A stretch of 64,000 bases of DNA from Opisthorchis felineus (GCA_004794785.1 SJOL01008619.1:655965-719964), one strand, 5' to 3'; numbered from the stretch's first letter, positions 25,601-40,600 are shown. Notes: generated by a model not told the origin, from the sequence alone. Numbers and translations: made by a program.

Positions 25601-28600
25601 ATGGCTAGTAGGAACACCTCGACGTTTCATTAGTGATTTTGAATAGACCAAGAAAATAGCGAACGGTACCTCACATTCGACGCGACTCTATTGAAGTTGC
25701 TTGCCGAAAAAACCAAAAGTACTGACCGACGTATAAACAATGTAACAAACGTCCAGCGGCTGGAAATGACCTTATATGCCAAGCTAAAAGTAAACTAGTG
25801 GTTTCAATCGAAGCTCTGGACATCCTTTCATGTGGCAAACTAAGAGGATTGAGTGCAAATTTCACCAAAAAAGCTTTTTGCTGATGGATTCTCCACCAAA
25901 ACTTCAAGCCTCTGAATTGGTCTGTACATGTTCCCTACGGAGAAAATTAATTTGACAAATCTCGGCTGGAAGAAGAGACAATTTGTGGTGTCCTGTGAAC
26001 TATGTGCTGAAGAGTTGTGGTCAAACTAACGAAGACAACAGATTACAAGCGGAAGACAATTTCAAAAGTTTGAAGTTCAGTTTAGTTAAAAGTAAAACGT
26101 CCTTTACATATATCGTAGTCCGTTCGTAAATTAACTGTAAAGCAAGTGGTTTAAGGTGTGAAGTTAATGTGAGTTCGCTCACCCGTGGTTTAGTCTCTTT
26201 TATTGTGAAGACAAAAAAATAAACGCTTTAATAGATATTTAACACCCAAGAACAAAATCAGTTCTTCTCTAGTATTTAGCTCCAGGAATAATCGAGACAC
26301 TCAGTGAGACGATTTTCTCATTTTACCACTACAGCGAATATGGGAGGGTTGAACCTGACGACTTTTGTCCGCTGCGGTTGCTGAACGTTTCAGAATAGTG
26401 ACCATCGAAACTTGAAGTTGCCATACAAACCTTAATTTGCCTACCTTTCGATTCAGTTACCACAGCAACCGTGCCAGTTAGGCGGACATCCATTGTTTTA
26501 GATCAGCTCACGCTTACCACGTGCTCTGACAATCAGCTCATCAGATGGAACTGAGTTAACAAAACATTGCTGATGTAGCGGCACAAGTACGGGCCTGTTT
26601 CATAAAGCTTAGTCTGTGCGAAAAGAGAAATTTTGCCAATGGGATTTGATGCAACAAATTTACCGAACACCTGTAGCTGAGCTATACGGAAATTTGCACC
26701 TTCAGAATGATGTCATACTAGTGATACATAGAGAAACAAACGTTGAAAAACCAGGGGAAATTTTGCCCGCATTCGACATGATTGGAATGACTGGTAAACC
26801 TTTTGTCCAAATCTCATGATGAAGCAAGAAAGAATAGTTAAATGAACTGGAGTTTGACAGACGCATGTGTGTGCATGTAAATTACTCGCATTGTCCGTAT
26901 TTCGTTGATTCCAGCTTGCAGTGAGGTCGTTTTCGTTCATTATAATAGTGTGAGAAGCAAACAAAATTTACTCACTCACAGCTTGTTTGTTTTCTAGAAG
27001 CACCCCTGTTTATCCCTTTCTCGCTTCATCCACAGTATCTCACTCTGCACACGATTCTTCTAATTGCGGAGCTTATTGTGGTGATAATATTGGCATCGAA
27101 TCCGAATTTGGTAAGTTGGTCAAGAAAAGTCACGTGCGTTGTATGACTGTCCTTTTGTTTTGCAGAGCCGTCTGTCACACAGGGTATATAAGACTAAAAC
27201 ACGGTGCAGTAGAGTTCACAACAGAGGTTAATTTTATAGCTATGGCGACTAAAAATCTCCCAGACTTCATGTTCCGCTTGGCTGCGCTATAAAGTGCACA
27301 CCAACTAGACACCTTACAACAATTTTCTGAGGAAAAGCAGTGCGTAACGATTTTTGCTAACGAAAAGGTCGGAGATAATTTGGCCCAAAGCCCAGTACGA
27401 AAAGCCAAACTAGCCTCGGAAAACAATAATCGTCGTTTTTCGCAATGCAATGCCGACTGAAAACAAAATATTTCAAGCTCAACATATAGGTTTGAATAAA
27501 TAAAGACTGTTTCGAAATCTGAAAATTGTCTGTTTTCTATTCACTCCGGGTTCTTTATGTGCGTTTAGGTCACCAATTCCACCTACAGAGTATTAGCAAT
27601 ACGAAGCGTTAGGACAATTTAGAGCGGTTGTAATTTCAAACGGCACTCAAAAATTAAACGGTTTTATTGACATGGAATGGAGAAAAGCCTTTTAACGTTT
27701 TATTCACAAGTAAGAACCTCGAAAAAGAAACGCCTTTACAGATTTTGGTCCTTCTTACAATGAATATCTCTACCTTGGCTGTTGCCGGTGGCCAAATAGT
27801 TTTCGCCCCCCCTTTTGCATTGCTTCATATTCCTCTATTGATCTTGCAAGATGTTTTTTTTGAGATTATTTCTGCGGAATAATAATGATACTATTAATAA
27901 AAGTGCATGCTAATCACACTACTGACCAGCCGCTCGAGACCGAACGGTGAAGTGTTCCAACCATCGGTCGAAAGGTCGCGAGTACGAAACTTCGTGATAT
28001 ACGGACTGCTGATGAGCCTCAGTAAGGATGAAGCACTTTTACAGTGCTTCTATACTCTCAGCATAGATTTGCTTCCATTACAGAACGAAATATTTACCAA
28101 AAATCCACAAATAGCCTCATGTTAACGTCAAAACTGAATGCATATTTGTTCGTTTTTACCGTTGTTCTCAAAATAACGAAGGGCACATTTCTAGTTCCAT
28201 GGAACGCCGGTAACTGATACCAACAAGGTAAACGTTTACTCTTTCTTGAGCAAATGCGGAGAGTACCAGTACTGCTTGGCAGTCACAAGAACCTGGACGA
28301 AAAACGGGAAAATGTTCTTCTGCGATTATTCAATATGTGATATTGTTCCGGAGTTTCTTTGACGATGGTAGCATCGGTTAATTTGCTCTCCGTTGCTAAG
28401 ACAGCATTGTTTTTACACATGAACAAAACAGATGTCATTAGGACGACTGTAAGGCTCTTTGATGTGGGTTATGAACAAATGCGGTAAACCTAATAGATCT
28501 ATGGCTTGATCACAAACCGGAGAATCTTCAACTCAAACGATGTGGTAAAACAACAGTGAACAATTGGAGGAAAGCATCTGAGAAGAACCCGCCAACAAGA

Positions 28601-31600
28601 ATGGAAAAACCAGAGAAGTCACGCCAATACAAGCGATTCCGTCTCCTTATAAATTTAGTTGTTGTTTGGTAATTTTTCTCGGTTTGATGCTTGTTACTCC
28701 CAATCAGTTGCCCAGTAAATTTATGCGTAATTCATCGTTTGGCTACCCGGGGTTTGATCCTAAAATTGACTGAGACACTTTCTTGAAAGATTTTCACCTT
28801 TTATCTCGGCTATGTAGGTACAAAAGTGTTTGTGACACTTGATTAAAGTTTTGTCTTAATCAGCAAGATAGCTGGAATCAATCTGCAACTATGGAGCATT
28901 TGAGTTGCTTGCTTACCATAATAACAATCAACTAGTGATTGGCAGTTATCTAGAAAATGGTCCGATAGGATTTAAACACTTTATATGCGTACAAAAGTGT
29001 CCCAATAGATAGAAAATGCCAAGAGATAAAATATGGTTGCAAGCCAGTGAGTTTTTCCGACTGCTTACAATCTGGTGTTCAGGAAGATCATAAAAATGAC
29101 GGCAACTGGAGTGCTAAGCCTACATTCAGAGCTCCGAGGAGGCAGAAAATTGACGTCGGATGCAGAAGGGTTTTCAACGAACTTGAGAGTAGTTTACTTC
29201 CCTAATGTGAAGAATAATTTTAACTGCTTTTTGGTCGAAACCTTTAAGTAGGCTAGACTGATGAACTACAGATAAGACAAATAAACTGTGCACTAGTTCA
29301 CTGAGGGTTAATTATTTGATAATTCTCTGAAGAACTATTGCATTGATTGAATCTTTTCGGTGTACAGGAAGATGTCTACCACCCCAATCCTTAATCGCCT
29401 GTATCAGCTGGATGATTACGTGCAACAGACTGTGAAAGTTCTTTTTTTGAAGTAAATATTATATGAGAATGCCATTTTTAGAGATCCCTTGGTGAGCTCA
29501 TCAGTCCCTAAGTTATACTGAATTAAAGACCACAAGCAAATACATCCGCATGACTCGAAATTAGTGAGAAACCAGGATTATTTTTCACGAAGTGGTCTGA
29601 TCACAGTGATTGTTCTGAATAAGATTCGTATTTTTTATACAGACGCGTAAAGTTTTCTCAAAGAACAGTGCACAGCATAAGCAAGTTAGAAACCTTTAAA
29701 TGTAGTTTAAAAATATGCTTACTTATTTTGATCGGTAAGCTGAACTAGAGTGGCACCTGTATCTCCCACTCTGAGTTATCCCAAGCGATTTATCTACAAC
29801 GTTTTCGTTTAGTACTCATGATGCACGATAAATGCACAAGATCACAGCTTCCTGAGAGCTGGTACTTTGCATATTCGGCGTAGAGCTCCGGCAGTTCTTT
29901 TCAACAAATACTGCAGTTGGTAGCTTTCTGGTCTCCCTCCAAAGAAAAAAAATGACAACGAAGGAACAGGATGAAACGAAGTAGCCAGAATGGAGAGTTC
30001 GCAGGAAACGTATACGTTAAAACAGGCAGAATTCGTAAATGTTTGCATAGATCCTAAGGTGAGTTAAAAGTTATGAACGAAGTGAAAACATCTGAAAGGC
30101 GCGATGGAGAAAACTAGAGATACTGCCCAATATTTTTATCCCTTGTAAGTCGCTCCCTCCCACACACAGAGTGCTACACGCCAGAGTGCTAGAGCTCTAC
30201 AAGAGCTAATCTAGTGCTTTCAAACCAAGTGCCAGTATTGTGAGAAACTTGTTTAGATTAGGCCCACTTTCTATCTCACTTGTTAGGATTCGGACGTAAA
30301 ATTTGTCTTTTTCGCTTGATTACTGGCTTGTGTCTCGATTGGGACCTATGATGCAAAAGATGCTCTGAAACATTTCCTACCTAGACTTTGTTCACTTTTA
30401 ACCATGCCTTTGTCAGTGCAGCTAGAAATTAACCACAGAATAACATCTGCCTTCGAATGAAAGAATGGATCTTTCTTTGTATTTCTGAACAGAATGCCAT
30501 GAAGCACTAAAGCTCTAATGCCGTTTGCACTTTCGGTGATTATTGGTTGTAAGTTTTAGAAAGACTCCATGCCTTTGCACGATAGATAAATTTACTCTAA
30601 AAGAACGGTCCGCTTTGCAAATTCGAACAAAATTTCTCCGTAGTCTTAGGATTCTTCGATCTGAAGGCGGAACGTTTCCTCAATTAGTAAATCAGCCGTA
30701 TACGGCTGCCATGCACTCACTCGGCTTTTCATAGTGTTGTGCCTGGCTGTGTTGTCCCTCGCCAAACTGAGAACGCGTACTTTCAAAGAAAATCTAAACT
30801 ACTCTCAGTCCAACCTTCTTTTTAATGCGCGTTACTCAGATTCAGCATTGCAAAAATGGACAGCGTACGCAGAAAACACAAGATACTTAACCTAGCGATC
30901 CACACATTGAAGATATGCTTGGATTTCCGCTCTCGAAGTGAGACTAAACTAAACAAGTTTTACCACTCTCCACCCCAGATCTACGATCAACTGAAACGTC
31001 TGATGGAAACGAAAACAGTGAATTATGTTTCGGAAGACTCTAAGGACGCAGATAGCAAGCTAATGAGCCTGTTGATGAAGTTGGTGAGTTCTTTTATATT
31101 CCTCATTTTCACAGTTGCACCCAAATTGCTCTATTTCTCTCTTGGCACAATTATTTTGGTGAATCCATAGCAGATAGGAAAAGCAGTGGACTAGAGTTTC
31201 ACCCTTACTAAAGCCGGGATTTAAACCCCAGACTTTTGAAATCCAAGACACGCAAACTCACTTGTACGGACCGCTCAATCTCAAAGACAAGAGACAAGAT
31301 ATCGGTTACCGGTATCTAACAAACATCCAGCATACCAACTGAGTACGACAGAAGCGGACAGATAATCGTCTGGACTCTATCTTATCCAAAAGTGCGATCC
31401 ATTAATGGGTGGACTGCCCAAGATTGTTAGTGATTAGTCAAGGATACTAAAGTGTGGTGCAGTGTCCAACAGAAAAAAAAACACCATTGGTCTATTCTGT
31501 TTTCTATTCAGATAAAACGGTATTCTTGGATTTAAAACTACCTCTAACTATTCTGGTTTCGATTTTTCCAACATAAAGGTTCCGCAACTTTCCAACTGCA

Positions 31601-34600
31601 CCAAATGACAGCATTTGGTTAAATTGTTGGCTCCAGTCGGCTGAATAAGTTAGTGCACGGAGCCTCCGTATCGTTGCGTGTGAGTTATTAGTTCGAAGCG
31701 AATGCGGAGCTGCAATCAGCTTCAGGAAGCAGAACCGAGTCAACCCGGCAACATGGTCATCGTCACTGGTACTCACGAATAAGATATCAGCACGCCTTGG
31801 TTATCTGCTGTCCCCTAGGCAACCTTAAAAGCAACATATGTTCGCCGACAAAATGAGCTTGTTGTTGTCCCATAGTCTTGTGTGAGGATTGTGTGGTTTG
31901 CAAATCTCTTACGGAACATGGTCGCCATGGCTATCATCCGGGTAGTCTTGACAACCACCCCATTTTCAACATGAATTAAACAGGGTTATACGTAAGCACA
32001 CCATTAATGTTCATCCAATTTATCATTGGCGTGGGTTTGACACGAGTCCCACCGTCTCAGACTGTAAGGGTTGTGATTATGTGCGGGCCTATCAGAGCGG
32101 ACATCAACTTCACCAGGTCTTCCTTCAGACAGCTTTTGGGGTAAGGTAACATGGGTGATTAAAAACATCATAAACGAGAGATTCAGCTGAGTTCCGGGTG
32201 AATCTCCCGTCAAAAACAAATTTGTATGCAGACGAGTGCATAAGTCGAACATGGACGATTGTTTTCTCCTCCGTTTTGTAATACTAACTCGAGACAAGGA
32301 AACGTGGAATCTTCAGTTACGGTTGGGGTTAGTTGTATCCTAATGTAATCAACACCGGTGAAGTCCTTACACCATCAACTCGGATTGGCCTTGAGACCAG
32401 TCAAGCAGGAACAGTTATTGCTTGAACGCTACACGGTTTTACTGTAAATTCTTTGTGCATAAACTGACGTGTATTCGAAAATCTGATTGGTCGACTTTGC
32501 GGCTGCTAAGTACGCAGGTATGGCATCGTGAGCAGTAATTCAAATAACGTTTGAAATCCCATCACGCGACTACTCAATCTGGAGATAGGTGTCCTACGAC
32601 ATGGTAGACTGAGAAACAGAAATACCAAAAAAACAAGTGTTTTGTGGCTTGCAATCACCGTGTGTAATGAGGAATGAAAAATAACCGGATTGACGCAAAA
32701 CACATTATTTCAAATTCAAAGCGTTCGTCACAAGGAGGCAGTTGGGGGTGGGGGAGATTGTTAGAATCTCCATCTCAGTTTGGTCACGTTCCCTCATCTA
32801 CGGCTAATTTCTTTCAGTTATCCTGTTGTGGTACCAATGATGGCGACGATTTCGTTTCATCAACCAAATTCGAAAGGAATATCACGTATAATGGCAATGA
32901 TATCAGTGAGTTCAAGTGCCTTCACCAATTGTTTCATTTTATTCATATGTTTAAAGTACCTATCATTTAGCTGGGTAGTGTGAGTTCAACTGTGGCCGTC
33001 GATTGCTAGAACAGGTGGTATTAGGCTGATTCTTGTTCCATTGGACGAGGTGCTGACGGGCTGCATTTTTATGTATATATTCGAGACAGCAAGTACGAAA
33101 ACATCACCTGACTGTAATCTTTTCATCCGTGTCGTTTGCGACAAGCAAAAGTGTCTTGTGGTTCCCTGGGTTTATTGAACCAAACAGTGAATTCTACCAA
33201 ATGTTTGTGTGACATTCTGCTGAATTACTGACCCACAGCCTGTTGGGACACCCCTTTGTAGCTTTGGACTATCCTGTCGCCTGCTGCAAACATGATTCGC
33301 GATTAAAGCCAATTTCAACCTGCCCAATCATATTTTCTACGGCCAATAGCAATATCCATGAAGGGTGCTGGCCTGTCTTTAAAACCGCCGTCGAGAAATA
33401 CGCCCACATTATTCTCTACGTCTCAATTGCTGTTATGATACTTCAGGTAAGTTAAAATGGAAAACAAAAATATGATCACTTTAAGGTTGGTAATTCTTAA
33501 AGCTGCTTGTTCATTATTTCTTCGTGGTATGAACTAGTTGATGACTGTCTTTCAGAAAGTTTCGTTTGTAACTGAACCCAAAGCGGTCCCTCCGCCCATG
33601 AAAGTACACTGTCTTGACCGGACTAAAACAAGATCGTTCTAAAGGTGTGCTCTCTTTGGAAGGCGGGGTCATTTTTAACACGCAGATATGACGAGAAAAT
33701 TATTTTTATTCAACTTGCACCCATAAACCGGATGATCCAATAGGACGCACATATGTTAAATATAACGTCAATAGATAAAATTCTCCACTGAGATTTCGTC
33801 GTGTAAGTGGAGCCAGTCAGTGCTGAAAAACCGAGAATCACTCTACGGCTGTTTCATCCTTATTGAAAATCATCAGCAATGCTCATCTCACGAAATTCCA
33901 AGGAGTTCCGAACCCGCTTGAACTCCTAACCATTCGATCATGAGCGGCTGATCAACAGTTTGATTAACTCACCCTTAGTCACACTATCAAAAATGAATAA
34001 GGTGTTTATCGGATACAACCCGAAGACGTTTATTTTAGATGGCGATACATTCACTCGGCTACCGAGCTTGTTTATACCCGCACCAACAAGAGTGCAACGA
34101 CTTCACGTAGTTTCACCGACGGTGACTGAAAAAAGGTTGGGTCAAGACGTTTTAGTGTTCGATAAGTTTATCAGATTAGTTTCTTATTCCGTCGATATAG
34201 CTTCTTGGGTTTCATAAATAGCAAATTAAAGAGCTTTGTTGCGCGTAGCGAGCGAATTACAACAAGCTGACACATTTGCCCTACCTGCTAGACAACTGCA
34301 TGTTGGTTAGTTATTCCATAGATTACACATGAGCATCAAACTCAGAAGAATAGAATACTTCCTGCAAACTTATGGAGGTACTTTATTTCTTATCTTTGTA
34401 AACCATAAATCAACAGTCTGATAGCGTGCCAACTTAATGGTGCATAAACTCGTTCACTGGAGAACCAATGTGCATATCATTCTCATTTGGGTTTGCTGGG
34501 TTGTTCCCGCCACATCCTAACTTTTAGTAAACACGCACTTATTGGACTATCGGTGTAGAGCACCATGTTTTCGCCGAACTCGTCTGCATTGTAATGCGTC

Positions 34601-37600
34601 TTTACGGTGCAGTATAGAATGAATGTGAAACGCGCATTGTCAGCAACAGAAATATGTATTGATCTGTGGCTGCTAGTCAGAGAAGGATTAGTGTGATACT
34701 TCAGAAACGTCACCACCACTGCAGTCAGTGGTTGTTGCGTCGGCTTTGGTAGTTTAGGAGTAGTCATAAAAAACATCAGTTGACGCATAAGTAAAGATTT
34801 CTGTTAGGGCAGATGGTCACGATCGGCATGCTACATTTGCTTGCCATCAAAATAGACTCAGTTATCTTGGTTTATGGATCTTTTTACAGAATTTGCCTGG
34901 TGCCCACAAGTTTTTTTTTGTAGCCGGTCCCAGAGGATGACTAATTTTCACTGCTCTGTGCTGTAATCTTAGGTTTCGTTTATACCACAACATGCAGTAC
35001 TAACCGTTTACCACTCTCTAAATGTGACACATCACTCAAAAGGTTGCTGAAAACTCTGCCACTTCTCTGTTCCTTGTGAGCTTCTTGAAAATGGTCGAAT
35101 AATCCTGCGCGATTTTCCGCCAAGTTTTCATACAAACGATAGCTCTCACACGGGCACTCTAGTCGTCTACATGCACAATGGCTGCTTGAACCCAAGCAGT
35201 TTAGAAGGACAGGATACCGACATGTATGACAGCTGCAGCGTAAATTTGATCAGCGCTATTGGTGATGGTGATAAGACTCAGTATAGCCTTGGACATAAAA
35301 GGGATCCCTTATGACTTTGTTGAGTGCAGTGACACAATGGAGTGCAACTGCGTCTGACGACTGAACATACAATGTTTGGAAAATGACTTTTTGCGCTTTC
35401 TGGACTTCGCTTGTTGGTGGATGGTGGATTTTTGTAAATCGGTTTGCTTTTGGGATCCTCATCTTTTTTTACCAAAAACAAGTGAAACCTGGTAATTTGG
35501 CTAAGTTTTCAGTGGCTGTCTTCCTTCAGGAGTGCATTATCTTGGGGCGGAGGAGGTTAAACTAGTGGAGTCTTTAGCCGGTTACAAGAATTTACTAACC
35601 TGCCAGGGGTAAGTGATGCAAATGCTTTCAGGTACCCGTCGCGTTCCAGCCATTGCGAATGCAGCTTTCGGCTCTTCTGAGTTTCTCGGCAGATAAGTCT
35701 GTGTAGCAGCTAGTTTATGGCCTTTAGCTTACTTCTTTCGTGGAGACAGGAAGTCGATATTTTGTCGTTACTTGACCAACTACGACATTTGGGAGTAAAG
35801 AGGTAGTCAATTCAAGTCAGCCGAATGTCGCTGAAGTTTAACAGAGTATCCTTCAGTTTCAGTTTGTTTCACTCCTTCGAGTAAACTGACCTATCACTGA
35901 GATGGAACAAAAACAAAGAATAATGGAATCCATCAAATACTCTCGTTTGCAAGCGAATTTGGTTCTGACGGAAGATTCAACTAAATCCAGCTGAATCTCT
36001 CGTTTATGATGGTCTGCATCATTGCGTCTAGACAACAATGGAATCCGTTTTAATTCCTAAAAGCCTAGTCAACATCTTTTCAATACACAGAAAATAACAG
36101 ATCGGTAGATAGTCTTTAGGTTTACAATATAGCATTTCCGATAACTGGCATGAAAATCGTGCCTAGATTAGTCTTTACTGGCAAACTCAAATACAATTAG
36201 TACGAAGCCAAAAGCTTCCAAAAGGCTCCACTCGAAAATATGATGCCTTAGGAGAAAAACGTGAGGTTCTTGTTTATTAATCTTCTGTGGGTTTCCATTC
36301 ATTATTCAGTGGTCTTCATTTGTCCACAGGTAAGAAGGTCTGGTAGTACACATTTGAAAAAGCAACAGTTTAAGCTTAGCGATACACCAAAACAAACTAC
36401 TTTCTCTATGTTTCAAACGTTCTCCATACCTTCGTTTGTATCTACTTTAAACATGATAATACCATTACTCGAAATTAAAGAACGCAGTAAGTGACTAAGT
36501 TCTTCGCAATGTGAGCTGATCGTTGTTTCGTACATCGGTTAAAGAGAACTTAAACTCAAGAAATACACTCATGTGCAAATCAATTTGGTTTTGCGAGAGA
36601 CGCACCTGGAACCCAGCTGAATCTCTCGTCTGTGATGTTTCCATGCAACTGAATGTGCTGCACCAGGCCGCCTCATGTTCCAGTTGCTGCGATATTTGAG
36701 ATATCGCGATTCATGTAATTTTGCGCAATGTACTACTCATAAGGTTGCTGAAAATTCTTCGACAGCTCACGACCGGTTTCGCCCTTTTTGGGGCTCATCA
36801 GGCAGGCACAGTCCCCGAGTTTTCGTCAACCTTATGTTCTACTTGAACCCAAATTGGACTGTTTTTCAAGAAATACACTCATTTGCAAATCAATGTGGTT
36901 TTGCAGGAGACTCACCTGGAACCCAGCTGAATCTCTCGTTCAAGCAGAACATAAGGTTGACGAAAACTCGGGGACTGCGCCTGCCTGATGAGCCCCAAAA
37001 CTGGCGAAACCGGTCGTGGGCTGTCGAAGAACTTTCAACAACCTTATGAGTAGTACATTGCGTAGAACTTAGACTCATTTGAGACTCCGGCTAACGCCGC
37101 TTCCGATTTCAAGTGAATTTCAACCTCCATCTCAGCCCTCGCCAGATTTGGAGGTAATCACCGATTGAGTGTGGAGAGACTTTCACGTTGACTAGATATT
37201 ACACGTTGCCTGGGGAACGTTAAGCACCAAATGAATGCGCCACACCTTGATTTTACCCTCTCTGCAGTGTGTGTCAGCCACCAAGCACGTGTCCGTTGAA
37301 TGCTGAAAGTTGAGGGTTAAATTTTACTAAACTTGAATCAAAAGACCGGTAACTGAGGAACTCCTTCTGATTCCTCTTAGCCCTGCTGTTACTACATTTT
37401 GGACATTCACATTTAGTTTTCTGCATAGTTTCCGGAGAAATCAACTCACTTGAAAACGATCGACTTATAGCAAAGAACGTGAGGTTTCAATTTTGCTTCG
37501 CCTATCATAAACTGAACGCGTGCGCGTCAGTCAACTGTTACTGGATTAACCTTATCCACATAGTACAGAGGTTATTAGGCGAAAGAACATTCACGACTGG

Positions 37601-40600
37601 CTAGTCGGATCAATGATAGGCCTTGAAGTTCGTTGATCGTCATGATACTATAATCTGACTCTTGGTTCCATATTCCTTCTTTATTGTGGTCACTTTTCAG
37701 CTCGTTCTGCTAATAGCAACCGCTTGTTTGGTATGTGTTCGGATGGAGTGACGCAGCTTAGTTACGCACGTATTGAATACATACCTGTCAGATTTCGCGA
37801 CTGTTATCCGCTTACGACAAACTTCATACAGCAAGCAGGTCGAACGCCTACCTTGTATTTTCTGTTTGTGTGTGCCTTCATAATTTGCATAATGCCCCTG
37901 TGTGTAGTTTCTTAACTTCCTCCCAATTTTTTTCATGTGCCTGCCTGTGCATGTACCATTAAGTCGTCAGAACAATAGTGTTGGAGTCCAGAAAACTCTC
38001 TACGAACTTCACATTCCGTACAAAAGTTTTTGTGCATTTATTGCCACCGTAGTGTAGAATTTTTGTTCGGTAACTTCAGGCATAAATCAGCACTGTATAC
38101 TCTTACGCCGTCCGTTTAAATGAACAAAGATGTGATCGAAGAGAGTAGTTTTTCTCGAGAGGGTGATTCTACCCTTCAAAAGGGAATTTCAAGGATTCAT
38201 GGGGAAATAGTGGTCAGAGGGTCCAAAGACAACAATAACTAGAAGAAGGAAGAGTGATCAGACTCAAGGTGATCGAATCAGCTGACATTCAAATTTTCTG
38301 TCCATCCTTCAGTACTTGCCAAGTTTAACATGTAAATGCCGAAAAATAAGGGGTTGTGACATGTATTTTACACTGAAAGAGATGCATAACACGGAATTGG
38401 TCTAATAAGTGAACTTCTACACAGGCAAAAAGAAAGTGTCGCAAGATGTGTGCATAAAATAACAGTTTCATATGTTACAAACATACTTGTCTCAGGGTCG
38501 TAAATGATGCATTGCGTGATGCTCAAACACGTTGTATGCCTCAACAACCCACACTGATCGGGACGACCAAAAAGATGCTAGAATTCATTGTCCACCTTAG
38601 CTTCACTAATGTACGGATTAGGTGCACCAATAGCCTGACGGTTGGCCACATGAACGAAGTAGACCTAACAAGGGAGGAACCGACTGGGCGAAAAACGTTC
38701 ACATAATGACTGTGCATTGCCCGGGAAATTGCGCGGGAGATTGCCTGTTCGACTTGTGTTACTAAAGCTGATTATGTCATAGTGTCAGCTTGATCAGCTG
38801 ACTGGTTGTTATTCTACAGCTGACTTGTAACAGTTAACATCAAGGCCGTCCTTTCTACCGTGGGTGTTTTTAAGCCGTGGTTCTTCCCAATGTATGTTTC
38901 CATGGCAAATGATTTTCCGTTTGTGAAACAGATGTGACGACATCCAACCTCACTTTTTTTCGGAGCATGCACAATTTGAGCGGAATGATGCTGGCAAATT
39001 ACAAAGTGTTTGGAGAAATCTGCATTGATATTTTCATTGACCGTGATAGTAAGAAGCGGTGGCATATGTTACATTCGCCGTCTATGTTAAACTTCATCAC
39101 TGTCGTCGACTGTAAAACGTTTACCATCAACTTCAGTGGCCCCAGCTACCGCATCACTCCTCTCATATTTTGACCAGTTTAATTTGCATCAAATGGTTTC
39201 CTGGACAGCAGAGCTCTTGAGTTACGTAAGCTGAAATCTCAGCCCACCATATGTGCTGCCGGTGTAATTCCATTTGCACCTGTGCGAGTCAGTTTATAAG
39301 AGCTACGCGAAGAAGTGAAGCAAATTGGAAGCTTGACGAACACGCCTTTAGTCACATCAAGTACGCCTCCACATGTCCGGAAACTAGATGAGAAATAAAT
39401 GTTTGACGGACTGGCAGCTTCTAGACTGACTAGCTCCCAAATGTCTTCATTCGGGTTAGTTATATCTGCAACGCACGAATTGAGTGAAAATACCTGCTTT
39501 CGTGTTTATTACTTACGAGTAGTTGTTATTTAAAAGGCTGGAAAGCCTGTCCTTAAGTAGCGAAAAAATTCCGTTTGTTGAACAATTCCGTTTGTTGATT
39601 TGTTAGTGTCAGAACAATTAGTAGACTACTGCAAATTAAAAAGGGTTGACATAAGATCTCTGTAAACTGCAAATAACACCAATTTAGTACCCAAACAAGC
39701 TGTGAATCCAATGACCTATCTTTATGGAAATTTAAAGTCCATAAATTCTTCCGACTTTTACTTGAGGACAAGTTCTGTTTTGTCGTTTGTTATTCTGTTT
39801 GCTTTGGGTTCGGGTATATGTCTTCTTACCTTCAACGAATGAACGCGAAGAATAATAGGATTTGAAGTGTCTGGTGCTATTCCTCAAGACTGAAAATAGA
39901 ACTTTTGACCTGTTTTCCATGTCATAGTAGGGAGTGGGCTTCTGCTCCACCAAAGAACTGTTCAAGGGAAGTTAACCTTGTTCGCTGGGGCCTAGCATAA
40001 AGGCTGCGCACCTGAAGTAAATGTCATTCATTCTCTTTTACCCTTTATTTGAAAGTTGGTAGAGTAAGCTGGTATCTCATCAGATTCAATCCTTTTGGGA
40101 TTTACTGATCATAAGCAGTCCCATTTATTTTCAGAAACTAATAAGCAGACGATTATCTCAGTCACTCCAATTTGTATGTTTTTTTTTGCGCATTACACAA
40201 GAAATTAAAGGTGAATCGACGGAAATGTACTGAATGCCTTTTGGTACCTCGTTACGCCGTAGAATGTACAGATGGGCATAACAGTCAGAGCACGACAACA
40301 CGGGGTAAACTACAGGATGTTTGTTGTTTTGCATGCTACGTTATCTCCAATGTGAAATTACACGCCGTTCAATATGTCGGCCTTCAATGAATTAGCCAAA
40401 TAAAGCGGGCCCTTAGATACGTGTCCCAATGACCATAGAAACGCATACCTATAGATTTTGTAACGTTTGGTATGACTGTGTCTGATGCCTGCCCTTTGAG
40501 TTGCAAAGCATGTCGCAAAATGTTGCCTTAGTTCGACCATTGGTCTCGATTTTGAGCAAAGCTTACTCTAGTCAATGTACAACTCTGTAGTAACCAACTC

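Larger units (their letters stand above)
36557..37062. mobile_element. Retrozyme-like unit plus inverted ribozyme, intron 7
   Basis: A 310-bp unit begins AAGAAATACACTCATGTGC near 36559, runs through body words (AGCTGAATCTCTCGTCTGTG, GCCGCCTCATGTTCCAG) and a minus-strand hammerhead. It then starts again at 36867 with the same 75 bases. The second unit is cut short at about 36945 and joined to a plus-strand copy of the ribozyme segment (36951-37050). The two ribozyme segments are inverted repeats of each other, with ends ATAAGGTTG and CAACCTTAT. Confidence 0.78.
33447..37700 (+). other. Tetraspanin intron 7
   Basis: 4254 bases to alternative exon A, 7665 to exon B. It is the intron richest in ribozyme repeats: the SINE at 33.8 kb, fragments at 35.0 and 36.0 kb, and the inverted hammerhead pair at 36.56-37.06 kb. 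Confidence 0.8.

Noticed and set aside
33239..33446. Exon 7 starting after the CACAG at 33234-33238
   Set aside because: The phase does not match exon 6 and the frame meets TAG within eight codons.
37701..37730. Exon A as an internal exon spliced to exon B
   Set aside because: Both carry the same half of TM4. Using both in series gives a membrane segment of 35 or more residues, and each has its own stop, so alternative last exons fit better.
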